Assembly (NCBI GenBank): GCA_934725085.1
Contig: CAKVAL010000028.1
Coordinates: 1-23,802 of the forward strand
Direction of reading: 5' to 3'
DNA length: 23,802 nt
DNA from: an uncultured Erysipelotrichaceae bacterium
GTDB taxonomy: Bacteria > Bacillota_I > Bacilli_A > Erysipelotrichales > Erysipelotrichaceae
Positions 7,168-14,833 of the stretch are shown here, one piece after another; position 1 is the first letter of the stretch, and the number at the start of each line of letters is the position of its first letter. The position numbers and the translations under genes are program-made. The notes under the pieces are model-generated. The model had not been told where the DNA came from, did not search any database, and was given only the letters and a program-made list of their open reading frames with translations.

Positions 7168-7718
7168 TAACTTAACTCACTTAACAACTTTTGATAAATC
7201 TTCTTACTAACAAGGTTCTTAGAAGTAACTAAAGCCCTAGAGACATACTCAAGACCATCATAATAACCTCTTGCATACATATCGGCTGCATTAGCCCTAC
7301 TTCTATTCTTCAATTCATCATTAACCTGTCCTTCCACAATAGACAAGTCCTTCACATTATTACCAGCAACCGTATAATACTTCTCTAAAGCATCACGATG
7401 CCCCTTAACATAATCAACATTATTATCGTCAGTATAAACAACCTCTTTAAGAATATTTATAAAACAATCAGAGCGGTTTTCATAAACATTAATTTCATTT
7501 GGAAAAATTGGCTTCTTAACAGGCTTAATACTATTCTTTAAATCAGACAAAGAACGTTTTGTTGCACTAGAATAATTAGAATTATATGAAACGCTTGAAT
7601 TATTAGGCTCAGCCTTAATAGAATCCAACATATCAAAAATCTCATCCACCTTAGAATTAGTAGACTCCTTATTCTTATTCATCTGCTCAACAATTTTATA
7701 AATATCTTGATCAACCAT
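7167..7718 (-). CDS. Protein of unknown function between xpaC-like and AAA+ genes
   Basis: I do not recognise this 183-residue protein. The first 35 residues look like a charged helix or short coiled coil. A Ser/Asn-rich linker follows (about 40-60; NNSSVSYNSNYSS), then a Pro/Lys-rich patch (KPVKKPIFP-like, about 70-78) and a helical C-terminal half with ADMYARGYYDGLEYVSRAL near residues 145-163. No signal peptide or membrane segment is seen. Its start overlaps the stop of the XpaC-like gene (TAATG), and its own stop overlaps the AAA+ ATG in the same way, so the three are expected at linked levels. Shine-Dalgarno GGGAGTG precedes it. It could be an adaptor or substrate for the AAA+ protein, by position only. 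It is not TelA, the usual partner of XpaC. Confidence 0.8.
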   Translation of the reverse strand: MVDQDIYKIVEQMNKNKESTNSKVDEIFDMLDSIKAEPNNSSVSYNSNYSSATKRSLSDLKNSIKPVKKPIFPNEINVYENRSDCFINILKEVVYTDDNNVDYVKGHRDALEKYYTVAGNNVKDLSIVEGQVNDELKNRSRANAADMYARGYYDGLEYVSRALVTSKNLVSKKIYQKLLSELS

Positions 7719-8644
7719 TATTTATCACTCCCAAACGGATCACTTCCATAACCATCCTTCTTTAATAAAGATTGTAAAGTACTCACATCCGCATTAATAT
7801 TCATATAATCATCTTCTTGCATACTTCCGATAATAGTCTTCAAAGCCTCATTAATAAGCACAATAGTCTTAATCAAACCAGCCTCAGTTTGCTTAAAATC
7901 ATCATTAATCACCTTAGAATCCTGTAACTTCTTATACTTCTCTAAAGCTGAAACTAGAATAGGCAAGTAATAATCATACAGCTTAGTAACCTTAGGATTA
8001 TCATCCTTATTCTCAGTCAAATAATTTAATTGTTTCAAAAGATCACAAGTTTGATACAAACCATTAGTTATTTCCTCTTGTGGAATAGAATTATTAAGCT
8101 CATTAATACGCTCAATATACTTCTCACCACTACTCAACTTATTCTTCTTCTTAGACTCATCTACCTTAACCTCAGCCTTCAAGAAATCCTCATCCTTAGT
8201 AGAAAATACCAGCAACAAGTCCATGATCTTCTTATAAACATCACCATATTGTGAATTAAATTCACCCAGTTTACAAATCTTCTCATCCTTATAAGTAAGA
8301 TACAATTGATCAGCTGTTGTAAACTTACCAGATTGTGTTGTCAAAGAAATATCATCAACTACTGGCAAAGAAATATTATGCTTAAAATAATTCGCAAGTT
8401 TCTTGTCAATCTTATTCAAATCGCCATTCTTCATAGAATATGCCTTTTTCTTAGGTACAGTTCTTTTAAAATCATTCTTCTTATTAGAATCACCACCCTT
8501 AACAATCGAATAAACCAAAAGACCAATAGCACCCAAAGGAATAAGTGACATCAATGCAACCGTAATCCCACCAATAAGATCACCAAAAATCATAAAAAAT
8601 AATATTAAACCAAAAAAACCAAATCCGCTTCCATTTCTTCTCAT
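7718..8644 (-). CDS. XpaC-like membrane protein (5-bromo-4-chloroindolyl phosphate hydrolysis family)
   Basis: The 308-residue protein starts with a Gly/Phe-rich stretch and one or two hydrophobic segments (about 10-26 and 30-48), then a Lys-rich cytoplasmic part. The C-terminal half matches the XpaC family pattern: LYDYYLPILVSALEKYKKL (about 224-242), the family's D-Y-Y-L-P motif, and a final segment INADVSTLQSLLKKDGYG resembling the family's A-D-I-x-V-L-x-x-x-L-x-x-D-G ending. XpaC proteins often sit beside telA-type toxic-anion resistance genes; here an unknown gene and an AAA+ gene take that place. Biochemical function is unknown despite the family name. First gene of the operon. A TATAAT box ends 7 nt before the ATG and there is no Shine-Dalgarno, so the mRNA is probably leaderless. 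Confidence 0.75.
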   Translation of the reverse strand: MRRNGSGFGFFGLILFFMIFGDLIGGITVALMSLIPLGAIGLLVYSIVKGGDSNKKNDFKRTVPKKKAYSMKNGDLNKIDKKLANYFKHNISLPVVDDISLTTQSGKFTTADQLYLTYKDEKICKLGEFNSQYGDVYKKIMDLLLVFSTKDEDFLKAEVKVDESKKKNKLSSGEKYIERINELNNSIPQEEITNGLYQTCDLLKQLNYLTENKDDNPKVTKLYDYYLPILVSALEKYKKLQDSKVINDDFKQTEAGLIKTIVLINEALKTIIGSMQEDDYMNINADVSTLQSLLKKDGYGSDPFGSDK

Positions 8645-8651
8645 GACAACA

Positions 8652-8657
8652 ATTATA
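8652..8657 (-). promoter_or_regulatory. -10 box of the XpaC-like operon, probably leaderless
   Basis: Minus strand TATAAT, then TGTTGTC, then ATG. The seven-base gap places the transcription start on or next to the start codon. There is no purine-rich site upstream. It lies back to back with the TATAAT box (8673-8678) of the divergent gene, so the two promoters share about 30 bp. Confidence 0.55.
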
Positions 8658-8672
8658 CAATATTTTTAATAG

Positions 8673-8678
8673 TATAAT
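8673..8678 (+). promoter_or_regulatory. -10 box of the 8699-9250 gene
   Basis: TATAAT on the plus strand predicts a start near 8685, just before the Shine-Dalgarno GGAGGTG (8686-8692). This leaves a very short leader of about 14 nt. No good -35 box is seen. Confidence 0.45.
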
Positions 8679-8698
8679 TATATGTGGAGGTGCATATA

Positions 8699-9250
8699 AT
8701 GAGTAGATTTGATGAAACAATTAAGAATATGCAAGAAATCGCAGGCGACATTAAAGAAGCCGCAAATAGAAAACTACAAGACGCTAACGAAGATGAAGCT
8801 TTAAAAATCAAAACTGTAGCTGAAAAGACAATCGGTACTATCGATGAAGCAGGAATTAAGCTAAGAAATGTCGTTGAACAAATTAAAGACGAAGACGAAC
8901 TAAACAAGTTCTTAGACCGCGTTGATGAAAAATGCAAACAAGCTGCAAACTTTGCCTTCGCTAAATTCGAAGAAATCAAACCAGGAACCGATGCTAGATA
9001 TGTAAAAATCGACAATGATGATATTGGCAAATCAACAATGGAAAAGTTTGTAGAAAATGAAAACGTCCAAGGTGCCATCAAAGTAGCCACCGACATTAAA
9101 GATTCAATCGTCGACTTTATCAACAAGCCTGAAACTCAACAAACTATCAAAGACGTTAAAATGGGTGCCCTAGACATCGCTGATAAGAGCCTAGATAAGA
9201 TGATTGGTTTCTTAGAAAAAGTTAAGACTAAAACCGAAAAGAAAGACTAA
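8699..9250 (+). CDS. Helical, lysine- and glutamate-rich protein of unknown function
   Basis: The start is taken as ATG 8699 because a strong Shine-Dalgarno (GGAGGTG) ends 6 nt before it; a GTG at 8684 in the same frame lies before that site. The 183-residue product is almost all charged amphipathic helix (MSRFDETIKNMQEIAGDIKE at the start, KVKTKTEKKD at the end), with one Cys and no membrane segment or signal peptide. Codons ending in C (AAC, GAC, ATC, GCC) are more frequent than in the neighbours, which suggests high expression. It is the only non-IS gene on the plus strand and is divergent from the XpaC/AAA+ operon across 54 bp. General resemblance is to phasin-like or stress-associated helical proteins, but I cannot assign a family. 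Confidence 0.8.
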   Translation: MSRFDETIKNMQEIAGDIKEAANRKLQDANEDEALKIKTVAEKTIGTIDEAGIKLRNVVEQIKDEDELNKFLDRVDEKCKQAANFAFAKFEEIKPGTDARYVKIDNDDIGKSTMEKFVENENVQGAIKVATDIKDSIVDFINKPETQQTIKDVKMGALDIADKSLDKMIGFLEKVKTKTEKKD

Positions 9251-9285
9251 TTAAAAAATACTTCATATGAAGTATTTTTTAATTA
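9248..9285. terminator. Bidirectional terminator, perfect 38-bp palindrome
   Basis: The sequence 9248-9285 is its own exact reverse complement, centred on TTCATATGAA with A-tracts on the left and T-tracts on the right. It begins with the TAA of the 8699-9250 gene and ends with the TAA (minus strand) of ribU. One element thus serves both convergent genes and also supplies both stop codons. Confidence 0.85.
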
Positions 9286-9876
9286 CTTTAACAATGGTGA
9301 TACACGCTTATATAAGACAAACGTTAAGACACTAATAATTAAACCCTTAACAAGATTAAATGGTGCTGTACAGAATAGAATTAGTGTCCATAAAGAATTA
9401 ACATTGGCATTGATTACGCTACCCATACCAATAATAGCTTCTAATGGGAAATTCATAAACTTAACATAAGCTGGAACCATTAAATAATAATTAGCTATCA
9501 TACCCATTAAAGTTAAGGCGATTACACCACATAATAATGAAATAATAGCACCCTTCTTATCATGTTTCTTTTGATAGATAAGACTTGAGACAAAGACGAA
9601 TGTTCCATCCATTAAAAATGCTGCAAACTCACCCACAAAAGCTGTTTTAGTACCATCTAAGACAATAGAAATAAGTACTTTAACTAAACAAATAAGTACA
9701 CCAGCCATAGGTCCTAAGCCAAAACCACCAATCAAAGCTGCCACATCAGATAAATCAACCTTATAGAAAGGTGGAGCTATTGGAAGTGGAAACTCCAACA
9801 ACATTAAAACACCTGACAAAGCGCCAAGTATTGCGATACACACTATAAAATGTGTTTTAGAATTAGTCTTCAACAT
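9283..9876 (-). CDS. ribU: RibU, riboflavin-specific S component of an ECF transporter
   Basis: RibU binds riboflavin outside the cell and works with the shared ECF energising module (EcfA, EcfA', EcfT, not in this window) to import it. The 197-residue, mostly hydrophobic product has about six membrane segments. Family features include the LEFPLPIAPPFYKVDLSDV loop and the GGFGLGPMAG segment. The frame extends 16 codons further upstream, but the start is placed at 9876 because AAGGAG (9886-9891) lies 9 nt before it and the extension would run through the riboswitch. The gene follows an FMN riboswitch and its own promoter, which explains its regulation: high FMN should shut uptake. It converges on the 8699-9250 gene and shares the palindromic terminator. 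Confidence 0.92.
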   Translation of the reverse strand: MLKTNSKTHFIVCIAILGALSGVLMLLEFPLPIAPPFYKVDLSDVAALIGGFGLGPMAGVLICLVKVLISIVLDGTKTAFVGEFAAFLMDGTFVFVSSLIYQKKHDKKGAIISLLCGVIALTLMGMIANYYLMVPAYVKFMNFPLEAIIGMGSVINANVNSLWTLILFCTAPFNLVKGLIISVLTFVLYKRVSPLLK

Positions 9877-9885
9877 AAAAAAAAT

Positions 9886-9986
9886 CTCCTTCCATCCAGA
9901 CTGTACTGTCGCCACTTGAATCACACAAGTTCAGCTTACGCTCGTGGGGTATAACCACCGATCGGGAATCTAACCCTGCCCTGAAA
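9886..9986 (-). ncRNA. FMN riboswitch (RFN element) controlling ribU
   Basis: The conserved RFN blocks appear in order on the minus strand: GGGCAGGG, ATTCCCGATCGGTGG, CCCACGAG, GCGACAGTACAGTCTGGATG. The closing helix would pair TTTTC just before GGGCAGGG with GAAGG, which overlaps the ribU Shine-Dalgarno AAGGAG (9886-9891). FMN binding should stabilise that helix and block translation initiation. No terminator hairpin with a T-run separates it from the gene apart from a T8 run after the Shine-Dalgarno, so a translational switch is the simpler reading. Confidence 0.93.
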
Positions 9987-9995
9987 ACTAAATTT

Positions 9996-10023
9996 ATTAT
10001 AGTACAAAAAGAAGACTACGCAA
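9996..10023 (-). promoter_or_regulatory. ribU promoter with -35 in the upstream terminator loop
   Basis: TATAAT (9996-10001) is preceded at 16-bp spacing by TTGCGT (10018-10023). The -35 lies in the 5-nt loop plus one base of the stem of the PAP2 gene terminator. The predicted transcription start near 9989 is just upstream of the riboswitch. Confidence 0.6.
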
Positions 10024-10034
10024 GCCTTCTTTTT
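10006..10034 (-). terminator. Intrinsic terminator of the PAP2 gene
   Basis: On the minus strand AAAAAGAAG and CTTCTTTTT pair, followed inward by one mismatch and two more pairs around a 5-nt loop TGCGT. The T5 run is part of the 3' arm. The hairpin contains the TAG stop codon of the PAP2 gene. Confidence 0.75.
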
Positions 10035-10606
10035 GTGTATATATAATTAATCAAATTGTACGCCAATATTGCCGCAATAGAACCAACAATCAAACCAGCT
10101 AAGACATCACTTGGATAATGAACACAAAGATAAACCCTTGAACATGCCATGATAATTGGATATAAAAGCACAACCCAATTTATTCTCTTACGTTTACTTA
10201 TTAAAAAGAAACCAAGTGAAGCTGCGCTAGCTGCAGTTGTATGGCCACTAGGGAAAGAAGAATCAGCCTCTGTTGCACAACCTACAAACTCCCACCATTT
10301 CCTATATTCGAGGACATTACTTTGATAAGGTCTCATTCTAAAGACAACAGGTTTGACAGCCAGATTAGTTAAAATAGCCCCTATGACAATAGATGTAATC
10401 ATCACTATTCCATACTTTCTATATTTAGGAATAAACAATAAGATTACTCCAATATATAAAGCTATTAGAAAAGGTACATTACCAGTAACTGCCAAAAACT
10501 TGCTAATTGGCGTTAGTACATTACCGGCTGTTAAAGCTAATTCATGGAAAAGCTTTAAAAAGAAATAATCAAATTCATAAAAAAATGTATCTAAAAATAG
10601 TGCCAT
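10016..10606 (-). CDS. PAP2-family membrane phosphatase
   Basis: Members dephosphorylate lipid phosphates such as undecaprenyl pyrophosphate or phosphatidic acid on the outer membrane face. All three signature motifs are present in the 196-residue product: K-x6-RP (K85 to P93), PSGH (119-122) and S-R-x5-H-x3-D (S156, R157, H163, D167), so it should be active. About six hydrophobic segments surround these motifs. BcrC-like undecaprenyl pyrophosphate phosphatase activity is plausible, but the substrate cannot be set from sequence. The Shine-Dalgarno before the ATG is weak (GTAGGT, very close). It is transcribed separately from the pot operon upstream, which ends 37 bp away. Confidence 0.88.
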   Translation of the reverse strand: MALFLDTFFYEFDYFFLKLFHELALTAGNVLTPISKFLAVTGNVPFLIALYIGVILLFIPKYRKYGIVMITSIVIGAILTNLAVKPVVFRMRPYQSNVLEYRKWWEFVGCATEADSSFPSGHTTAASAASLGFFLISKRKRINWVVLLYPIIMACSRVYLCVHYPSDVLAGLIVGSIAAILAYNLINYIYTKRRLA

Positions 10607-10643
10607 ACCTACATTTTATAAGAAAGGAGTGCAAAATACACTC

Positions 10644-11693
10644 CTAATGATTCTTAACCTTAACCCAAAGCTCTGAAATAGTAGCTAATTGCTTCTCATT
10701 ATTATGGAAAACCTCATCATGACTATTCCTGTCACGAGGAATATAAGCCTCATTACCATCAAAATCACCATCCGGTAAAGTCAAATCACGTAAGACTTCC
10801 TTATTAACAGAAGCATAACCTACATACAAACTATTCTCAAAAGCTGCATCATAGTCTGTAATATAATTCATAAACTTATAAGCATTCTCAACATTCTTAG
10901 CACCCTTTTGAATAACCATCGCATCAACGAAATAGTTAGTACCCTCATCTGGTGCATAATACCTCATATTTTCATTCTCAGACAAGATATAAGCTGCATC
11001 ACCTGAATACATAAAGCCCATAGCCTTCTCACCATAAGCCAAACCATCAATACACTCATCAGTCGCATAAGCAGGAGCCATAGTCTTAGCTACATCTACC
11101 AACCAGTTATAGGCATCGTTAATTTCCTTTGGATCATTAGTGCCCATTGAATAGCCCAAATCCTTAAACGCAACCATGAAAATATCTCTAATAGAATCAT
11201 ACATATAGATTTGACCCTTATACTTAGTATTCTTAAGTACTGCCCACCCTTGAGTTTCTACATCTTTGGAATCAACAATGGTACTATCATAGACAATACC
11301 GCCATTGCCCCAAAAATATGGAACTGAATAATCATTATCAGGATCATAATCCATATTCTTAACACCATCATACAAATATTCAAGACAAGGTAGTTGACTC
11401 TTATCTAACTTTTGTAACATATCCTCATTGATTAATCTTTCAATCATATAATCACTTGGAATAATGATGTCATAACTTGAAGTATTCGTTAAAAGCTTAG
11501 TATACATTGATTCGTTTGTATCAAACAATGTAATCTTAACCTTTACACCATATTCATATTCAAATTGTTCCACTACCTCATCGCTGATATACTCACCAGG
11601 CATGAAAATATTCAATTCACCATTGTTGTAGTTGGTTTTGACACAGCCACTTAATAATACTAAAACCAACAATAAACTACATAACTTTCTCAT
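10644..11693 (-). CDS. potD: PotD, spermidine/putrescine-binding lipoprotein
   Basis: The substrate-binding protein of a polyamine ABC importer. The 349-residue product begins MRKLCSLLLVLVLLSGC with the lipobox LSGC (Cys17), so it is tethered outside the membrane. It shows the family's opening N-I-F-M-P-G-E-Y-I and conserved PSDYMIERL and VPYFWGNGGI segments. Its ATG lies 17 nt inside the end of potC, with Shine-Dalgarno AAAGGAG, so it is the last gene of the operon. Gene order ABCD with the binding protein last is typical. Whether it prefers spermidine or putrescine cannot be told. Confidence 0.93.
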   Translation of the reverse strand: MRKLCSLLLVLVLLSGCVKTNYNNGELNIFMPGEYISDEVVEQFEYEYGVKVKITLFDTNESMYTKLLTNTSSYDIIIPSDYMIERLINEDMLQKLDKSQLPCLEYLYDGVKNMDYDPDNDYSVPYFWGNGGIVYDSTIVDSKDVETQGWAVLKNTKYKGQIYMYDSIRDIFMVAFKDLGYSMGTNDPKEINDAYNWLVDVAKTMAPAYATDECIDGLAYGEKAMGFMYSGDAAYILSENENMRYYAPDEGTNYFVDAMVIQKGAKNVENAYKFMNYITDYDAAFENSLYVGYASVNKEVLRDLTLPDGDFDGNEAYIPRDRNSHDEVFHNNEKQLATISELWVKVKNH

Positions 11694-12474
11694 GTTTTAG
11701 TCTCCTTTGTCTTAACATTGGAATCACATTTACCAATATAAGTATAACGGTAATACCTAAAACAATCAAAGTACTTAAAGCATTAATACTAGGATTAATA
11801 CGTTTACTAGTAGAATAAACATAAGTAGAAATATTATTAATTCCTGGGCCTGTAGTAAAGTAAGAAATTACGAAATCATCAAAAGACATCATAAACGCTA
11901 CCAAAGCACCTGAGAACACGCCCTCTTTAATTTGAGGAAGAATAACCTTAGTCAAAGCCTGCAAAGGAGTACAGCCCAAGTCTAACGCTGCCTCAGCCAA
12001 ATTATCATCAAGCTGTCTTAATTTTGGTGTAACTGACAACATTACATAAGGAATACAGAAGGCAATATGTGCAAGCAACAAAGTCCCAAATCCAGTTGGA
12101 ATTTGTAAAGTTGAGAAAAACAACATAAAACCAATTGCAGTAACAATATCAGGATTAAGCATAGGAAGATTATTAACCTGAGTAACCACTTCCCTAACTA
12201 ATTTTCTAGACTTACTTAAACCAATTGAAGCCAAAGTACCCGCAATAGTAGACACAACAGTCGCAATAACCGCAATAATCACTGAATAGTAGACAGACTC
12301 CATCATGCTACGAGATCTAAACATCTTCTCATACCATTTTAAAGAGAAGCCTGTAAAAGTAGTCAAAGATCTAGATGAATTAAAAGAAAAGAAAATCACA
12401 TATACGATAGGCGCATAAAAGAAAATAATAATTAAAGCTAAATAAAGCTTCTTAAAATCAAACTTCTTCTTCAT
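11677..12474 (-). CDS. potC: PotC, polyamine ABC transporter permease
   Basis: One of two permease subunits that form the membrane channel. The 265-residue protein has six hydrophobic segments and the EAA loop EAALDLGCTPLQALTKVILP (about 161-180), which docks on the ATPase. The start overlaps the potB stop by one base (TAATG) with AAGGAG upstream, and its 3' end overlaps the potD start, so translation is coupled throughout. Length and membrane layout are normal for PotC, and the N-terminal FFYAPIVYVIFFSFNSSRS is typical of the PotC rather than the PotB subfamily. Confidence 0.93.
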   Translation of the reverse strand: MKKKFDFKKLYLALIIIFFYAPIVYVIFFSFNSSRSLTTFTGFSLKWYEKMFRSRSMMESVYYSVIIAVIATVVSTIAGTLASIGLSKSRKLVREVVTQVNNLPMLNPDIVTAIGFMLFFSTLQIPTGFGTLLLAHIAFCIPYVMLSVTPKLRQLDDNLAEAALDLGCTPLQALTKVILPQIKEGVFSGALVAFMMSFDDFVISYFTTGPGINNISTYVYSTSKRINPSINALSTLIVLGITVILILVNVIPMLRQRRLKHEKVM

Positions 12475-13253
12475 TAGCGATTCTCCTTATCATAATCTAG
12501 TTTTCTAGTAAAATACATACTAATCAAAATAACCACAGTCATAATCAAACTTACTGCCGCACCAAAATTCCAGTCACCAGTAGTAATGAAATAGTTTTCA
12601 ATCAAATTACCAACAAGAACATAAGAACCACCGCCCAACAACTTAGGAATAAAGAAACTACTTACAGCTGGTAGGAATACAAGGGTAATACCTGAAATAA
12701 TGCCAGGAACACTTAACGGTAAAGTGACCTTTAAGAAAGCCTTAACACTATCACAACCCAAGTCCATAGCTGCTACCAACAATGACTTATCCATCTTAGC
12801 CAAAGAAGTATAGATTTGAAGAATCATGAAAGGTAAGAAGTTATAAACCATACCAATATAAATCTTTAACTCAGGGCCAAAGTCAGTATTCAACAAAATA
12901 CCACGCCAAGCATAAGTTCTAACCAGCATATTGATAAGTTGAGGTAAAGTAACCATCAAAACCATTAGAGCCTGTGAATTAGGCTTTAAACTCGAAATAA
13001 AATACGCAGCAGGATAACCAACCACAATACAAATAACTGTTGTAACTAGGGCGATCTTTATACTTCTTAATAAAACATTAAAGAAGATAGGATCACTAAA
13101 GAATCTTACAAAGTTATCAAAAGAAAATTTAACATTCAAAACACTATTGCCATCAATGGTGAACGCATAAAATAGCATAATCAACATTGGCAAAACAATA
13201 ATGATGAACGCCCACACCATATATGGGTAAACAAGTCTTCTAAAACTCTTCAT
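12474..13253 (-). CDS. potB: PotB, polyamine ABC transporter permease
   Basis: The partner permease of PotC, 259 residues with six predicted membrane segments. The EAA loop reads VAAMDLGCDSVKAFLKVTLP (about 160-179). The PLSVPGIISG segment and the FFIPKLLGG motif that follows are typical of PotB. The ATG overlaps the potA stop by one base. The Shine-Dalgarno is AAGAG, weaker than those of its neighbours, so its translation may depend on ribosomes arriving from potA. Confidence 0.93.
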   Translation of the reverse strand: MKSFRRLVYPYMVWAFIIIVLPMLIMLFYAFTIDGNSVLNVKFSFDNFVRFFSDPIFFNVLLRSIKIALVTTVICIVVGYPAAYFISSLKPNSQALMVLMVTLPQLINMLVRTYAWRGILLNTDFGPELKIYIGMVYNFLPFMILQIYTSLAKMDKSLLVAAMDLGCDSVKAFLKVTLPLSVPGIISGITLVFLPAVSSFFIPKLLGGGSYVLVGNLIENYFITTGDWNFGAAVSLIMTVVILISMYFTRKLDYDKENR

Positions 13254-14824
13254 TACCCGATACTCTTTTCCATTACATGAATTGCATCTGGTTCAAAATC
13301 AATAGATACAACACTGCCCTCTTTTTGAACACTAGTAGTATGAATCTTATAAGTTCTACCTTCAGTAACGAAAGTAACATCATAATCACCAGCCGTAATC
13401 TCGTTTGGATCAAAATTGAAACGAACATCATCAATCTCAACCTTCTCATCTGTATCCAAATACCATGCATAAGCATCAGCCCAAGTTTGTAAGTCATAAG
13501 AAATAGCCATAGACTCCTTAATTTCATCAACTGACTTATAAACATCAAAAGCCTGAATACCGATATTATCTTCCTTATCCTTATTTACACGAGGAACAAC
13601 AACAGAAACATTAATAGTAATGCTTGTACCTGCATCAGTTTTGAATGTTACAGGATAACTACCAGCCTCTTCCTTGATCTCGCTTTCAACAGTGCTAATC
13701 AAGATATCCTCATTAGTATCTGGATTCCATGCTTGGGCATTCGCTCTTTGAATTAATTCTGAATCATTCAAAGCCTCAACGTCCTCAATATCCATGATGA
13801 AATCAGTAGCATGCATATTCTCATTTGCCTCGCTATTAACAACATCCTTATCATCAAAAACATGTAACTTAATAGTCTTAGCAGCACCACGCTTAGTTTC
13901 TACAATTACTTCGTAATGAACACCCTTGAATAATACTGAAATTACTTGGCCATTCATCTTGCCCATATTCTTCTTCTTAATCTCGATATCCTCAGGTCTA
14001 ATAATGACATCAACTGGCTCATTTGGCTTAAAGTCATAGTCAACACACTTGAAATCTTCATTATCAAAATTAACAAGATAATCCTTCTTCATAATGCCAT
14101 CAACTATATTTGACTCACCAATAAACTTCGCAACATACTTATTCTTTGGCTCATTATAAATCTCAGTAGGAGTACCGATTTGTTCAATAACGCCATCCTT
14201 TAAAACCACAATCTTATCAGACATAGTTAAAGCTTCTTCTTGATCATGTGTAACAAAGATGAAAGTGATACCTACTTCTTGTTGAATACGCTTTAATTCT
14301 TGTTGCATCTCTTTTCTAAGCTTTGCATCCAAAGCACTTAAAGGTTCATCTAGCAACAATACATCTGGTTCATTAACCAAAGCTCTAGCAATCGCAACTC
14401 TTTGTTGTTGACCACCAGACAATAAAGTAACATCCTTGTTTTGGAAACCATCAAGACCTACAAGACCAATCATTCTATTAACCTTAGGTTCGATTAGGTC
14501 ATTAGGAACTTTCTTAATCTTTAAACCAAACGCAACATTTTCATAAACATTTAAATGTGGAAACAACGCATACTTTTGGAAAACTGTATTGATAGGACGG
14601 TGATATGCTGGTGTCTTAGAAATTTCTTCACCATTGAAAATAACACTACCCTCATCACAATCCAAGAAACCACCTAGGATTCTTAATAATGTTGTCTTAC
14701 CACAGCCTGAAGGACCAAGCAAAGTAACAAACTCGTTCTTATAAATATCAAGGTTAATACCCTTTAAAACAATTTGACCATCAAACTCTTTGACGATATT
14801 TCTAAACTCAATTAATTTTTCCAT
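13253..14824 (-). CDS. potA: PotA, polyamine ABC transporter ATPase with a large C-terminal insertion
   Basis: The ATPase of the importer. The nucleotide-binding domain is complete: Walker A GPSGCGKT (37-44), signature LSGGQQQR (135-142), Walker B VLLLDEP (155-161) and switch His in VTHDQ (about 191-195). A TOBE-type domain begins near 265 (PVDVIIRPEDIEI). At 523 residues the protein is about 150 longer than usual PotA. The excess lies at about 333-498, before the last TOBE strand (SIDFEPDAIHVMEKS), so it is an insertion and not a simple tail. It consists of two repeats of about 70-80 residues, each with an A-x-A-W segment followed by D-T-x-E and ending in A-G-x-Y-x-V-T-F. This pattern resembles Ig-like modules of Gram-positive surface proteins, odd for a cytoplasmic ATPase. 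Strong Shine-Dalgarno AAGGGGAG precedes it. Confidence 0.92.
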   Translation of the reverse strand: MEKLIEFRNIVKEFDGQIVLKGINLDIYKNEFVTLLGPSGCGKTTLLRILGGFLDCDEGSVIFNGEEISKTPAYHRPINTVFQKYALFPHLNVYENVAFGLKIKKVPNDLIEPKVNRMIGLVGLDGFQNKDVTLLSGGQQQRVAIARALVNEPDVLLLDEPLSALDAKLRKEMQQELKRIQQEVGITFIFVTHDQEEALTMSDKIVVLKDGVIEQIGTPTEIYNEPKNKYVAKFIGESNIVDGIMKKDYLVNFDNEDFKCVDYDFKPNEPVDVIIRPEDIEIKKKNMGKMNGQVISVLFKGVHYEVIVETKRGAAKTIKLHVFDDKDVVNSEANENMHATDFIMDIEDVEALNDSELIQRANAQAWNPDTNEDILISTVESEIKEEAGSYPVTFKTDAGTSITINVSVVVPRVNKDKEDNIGIQAFDVYKSVDEIKESMAISYDLQTWADAYAWYLDTDEKVEIDDVRFNFDPNEITAGDYDVTFVTEGRTYKIHTTSVQKEGSVVSIDFEPDAIHVMEKSIG

Positions 14825-14833
14825 TTTCTCCCC

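Noticed and set aside
8653..9126. Long open frame on the minus strand opposite the 8699-9250 gene.
   Set aside because: It has no Shine-Dalgarno, its product is an unlikely Ser/Leu-rich string, and it is the mirror of a gene with good start signals.
13273..13548. Open frame within potA in another frame, Met- and Leu-rich.
   Set aside because: It is an out-of-frame reading of the PotA insertion; the potA frame has the start signal and family motifs.
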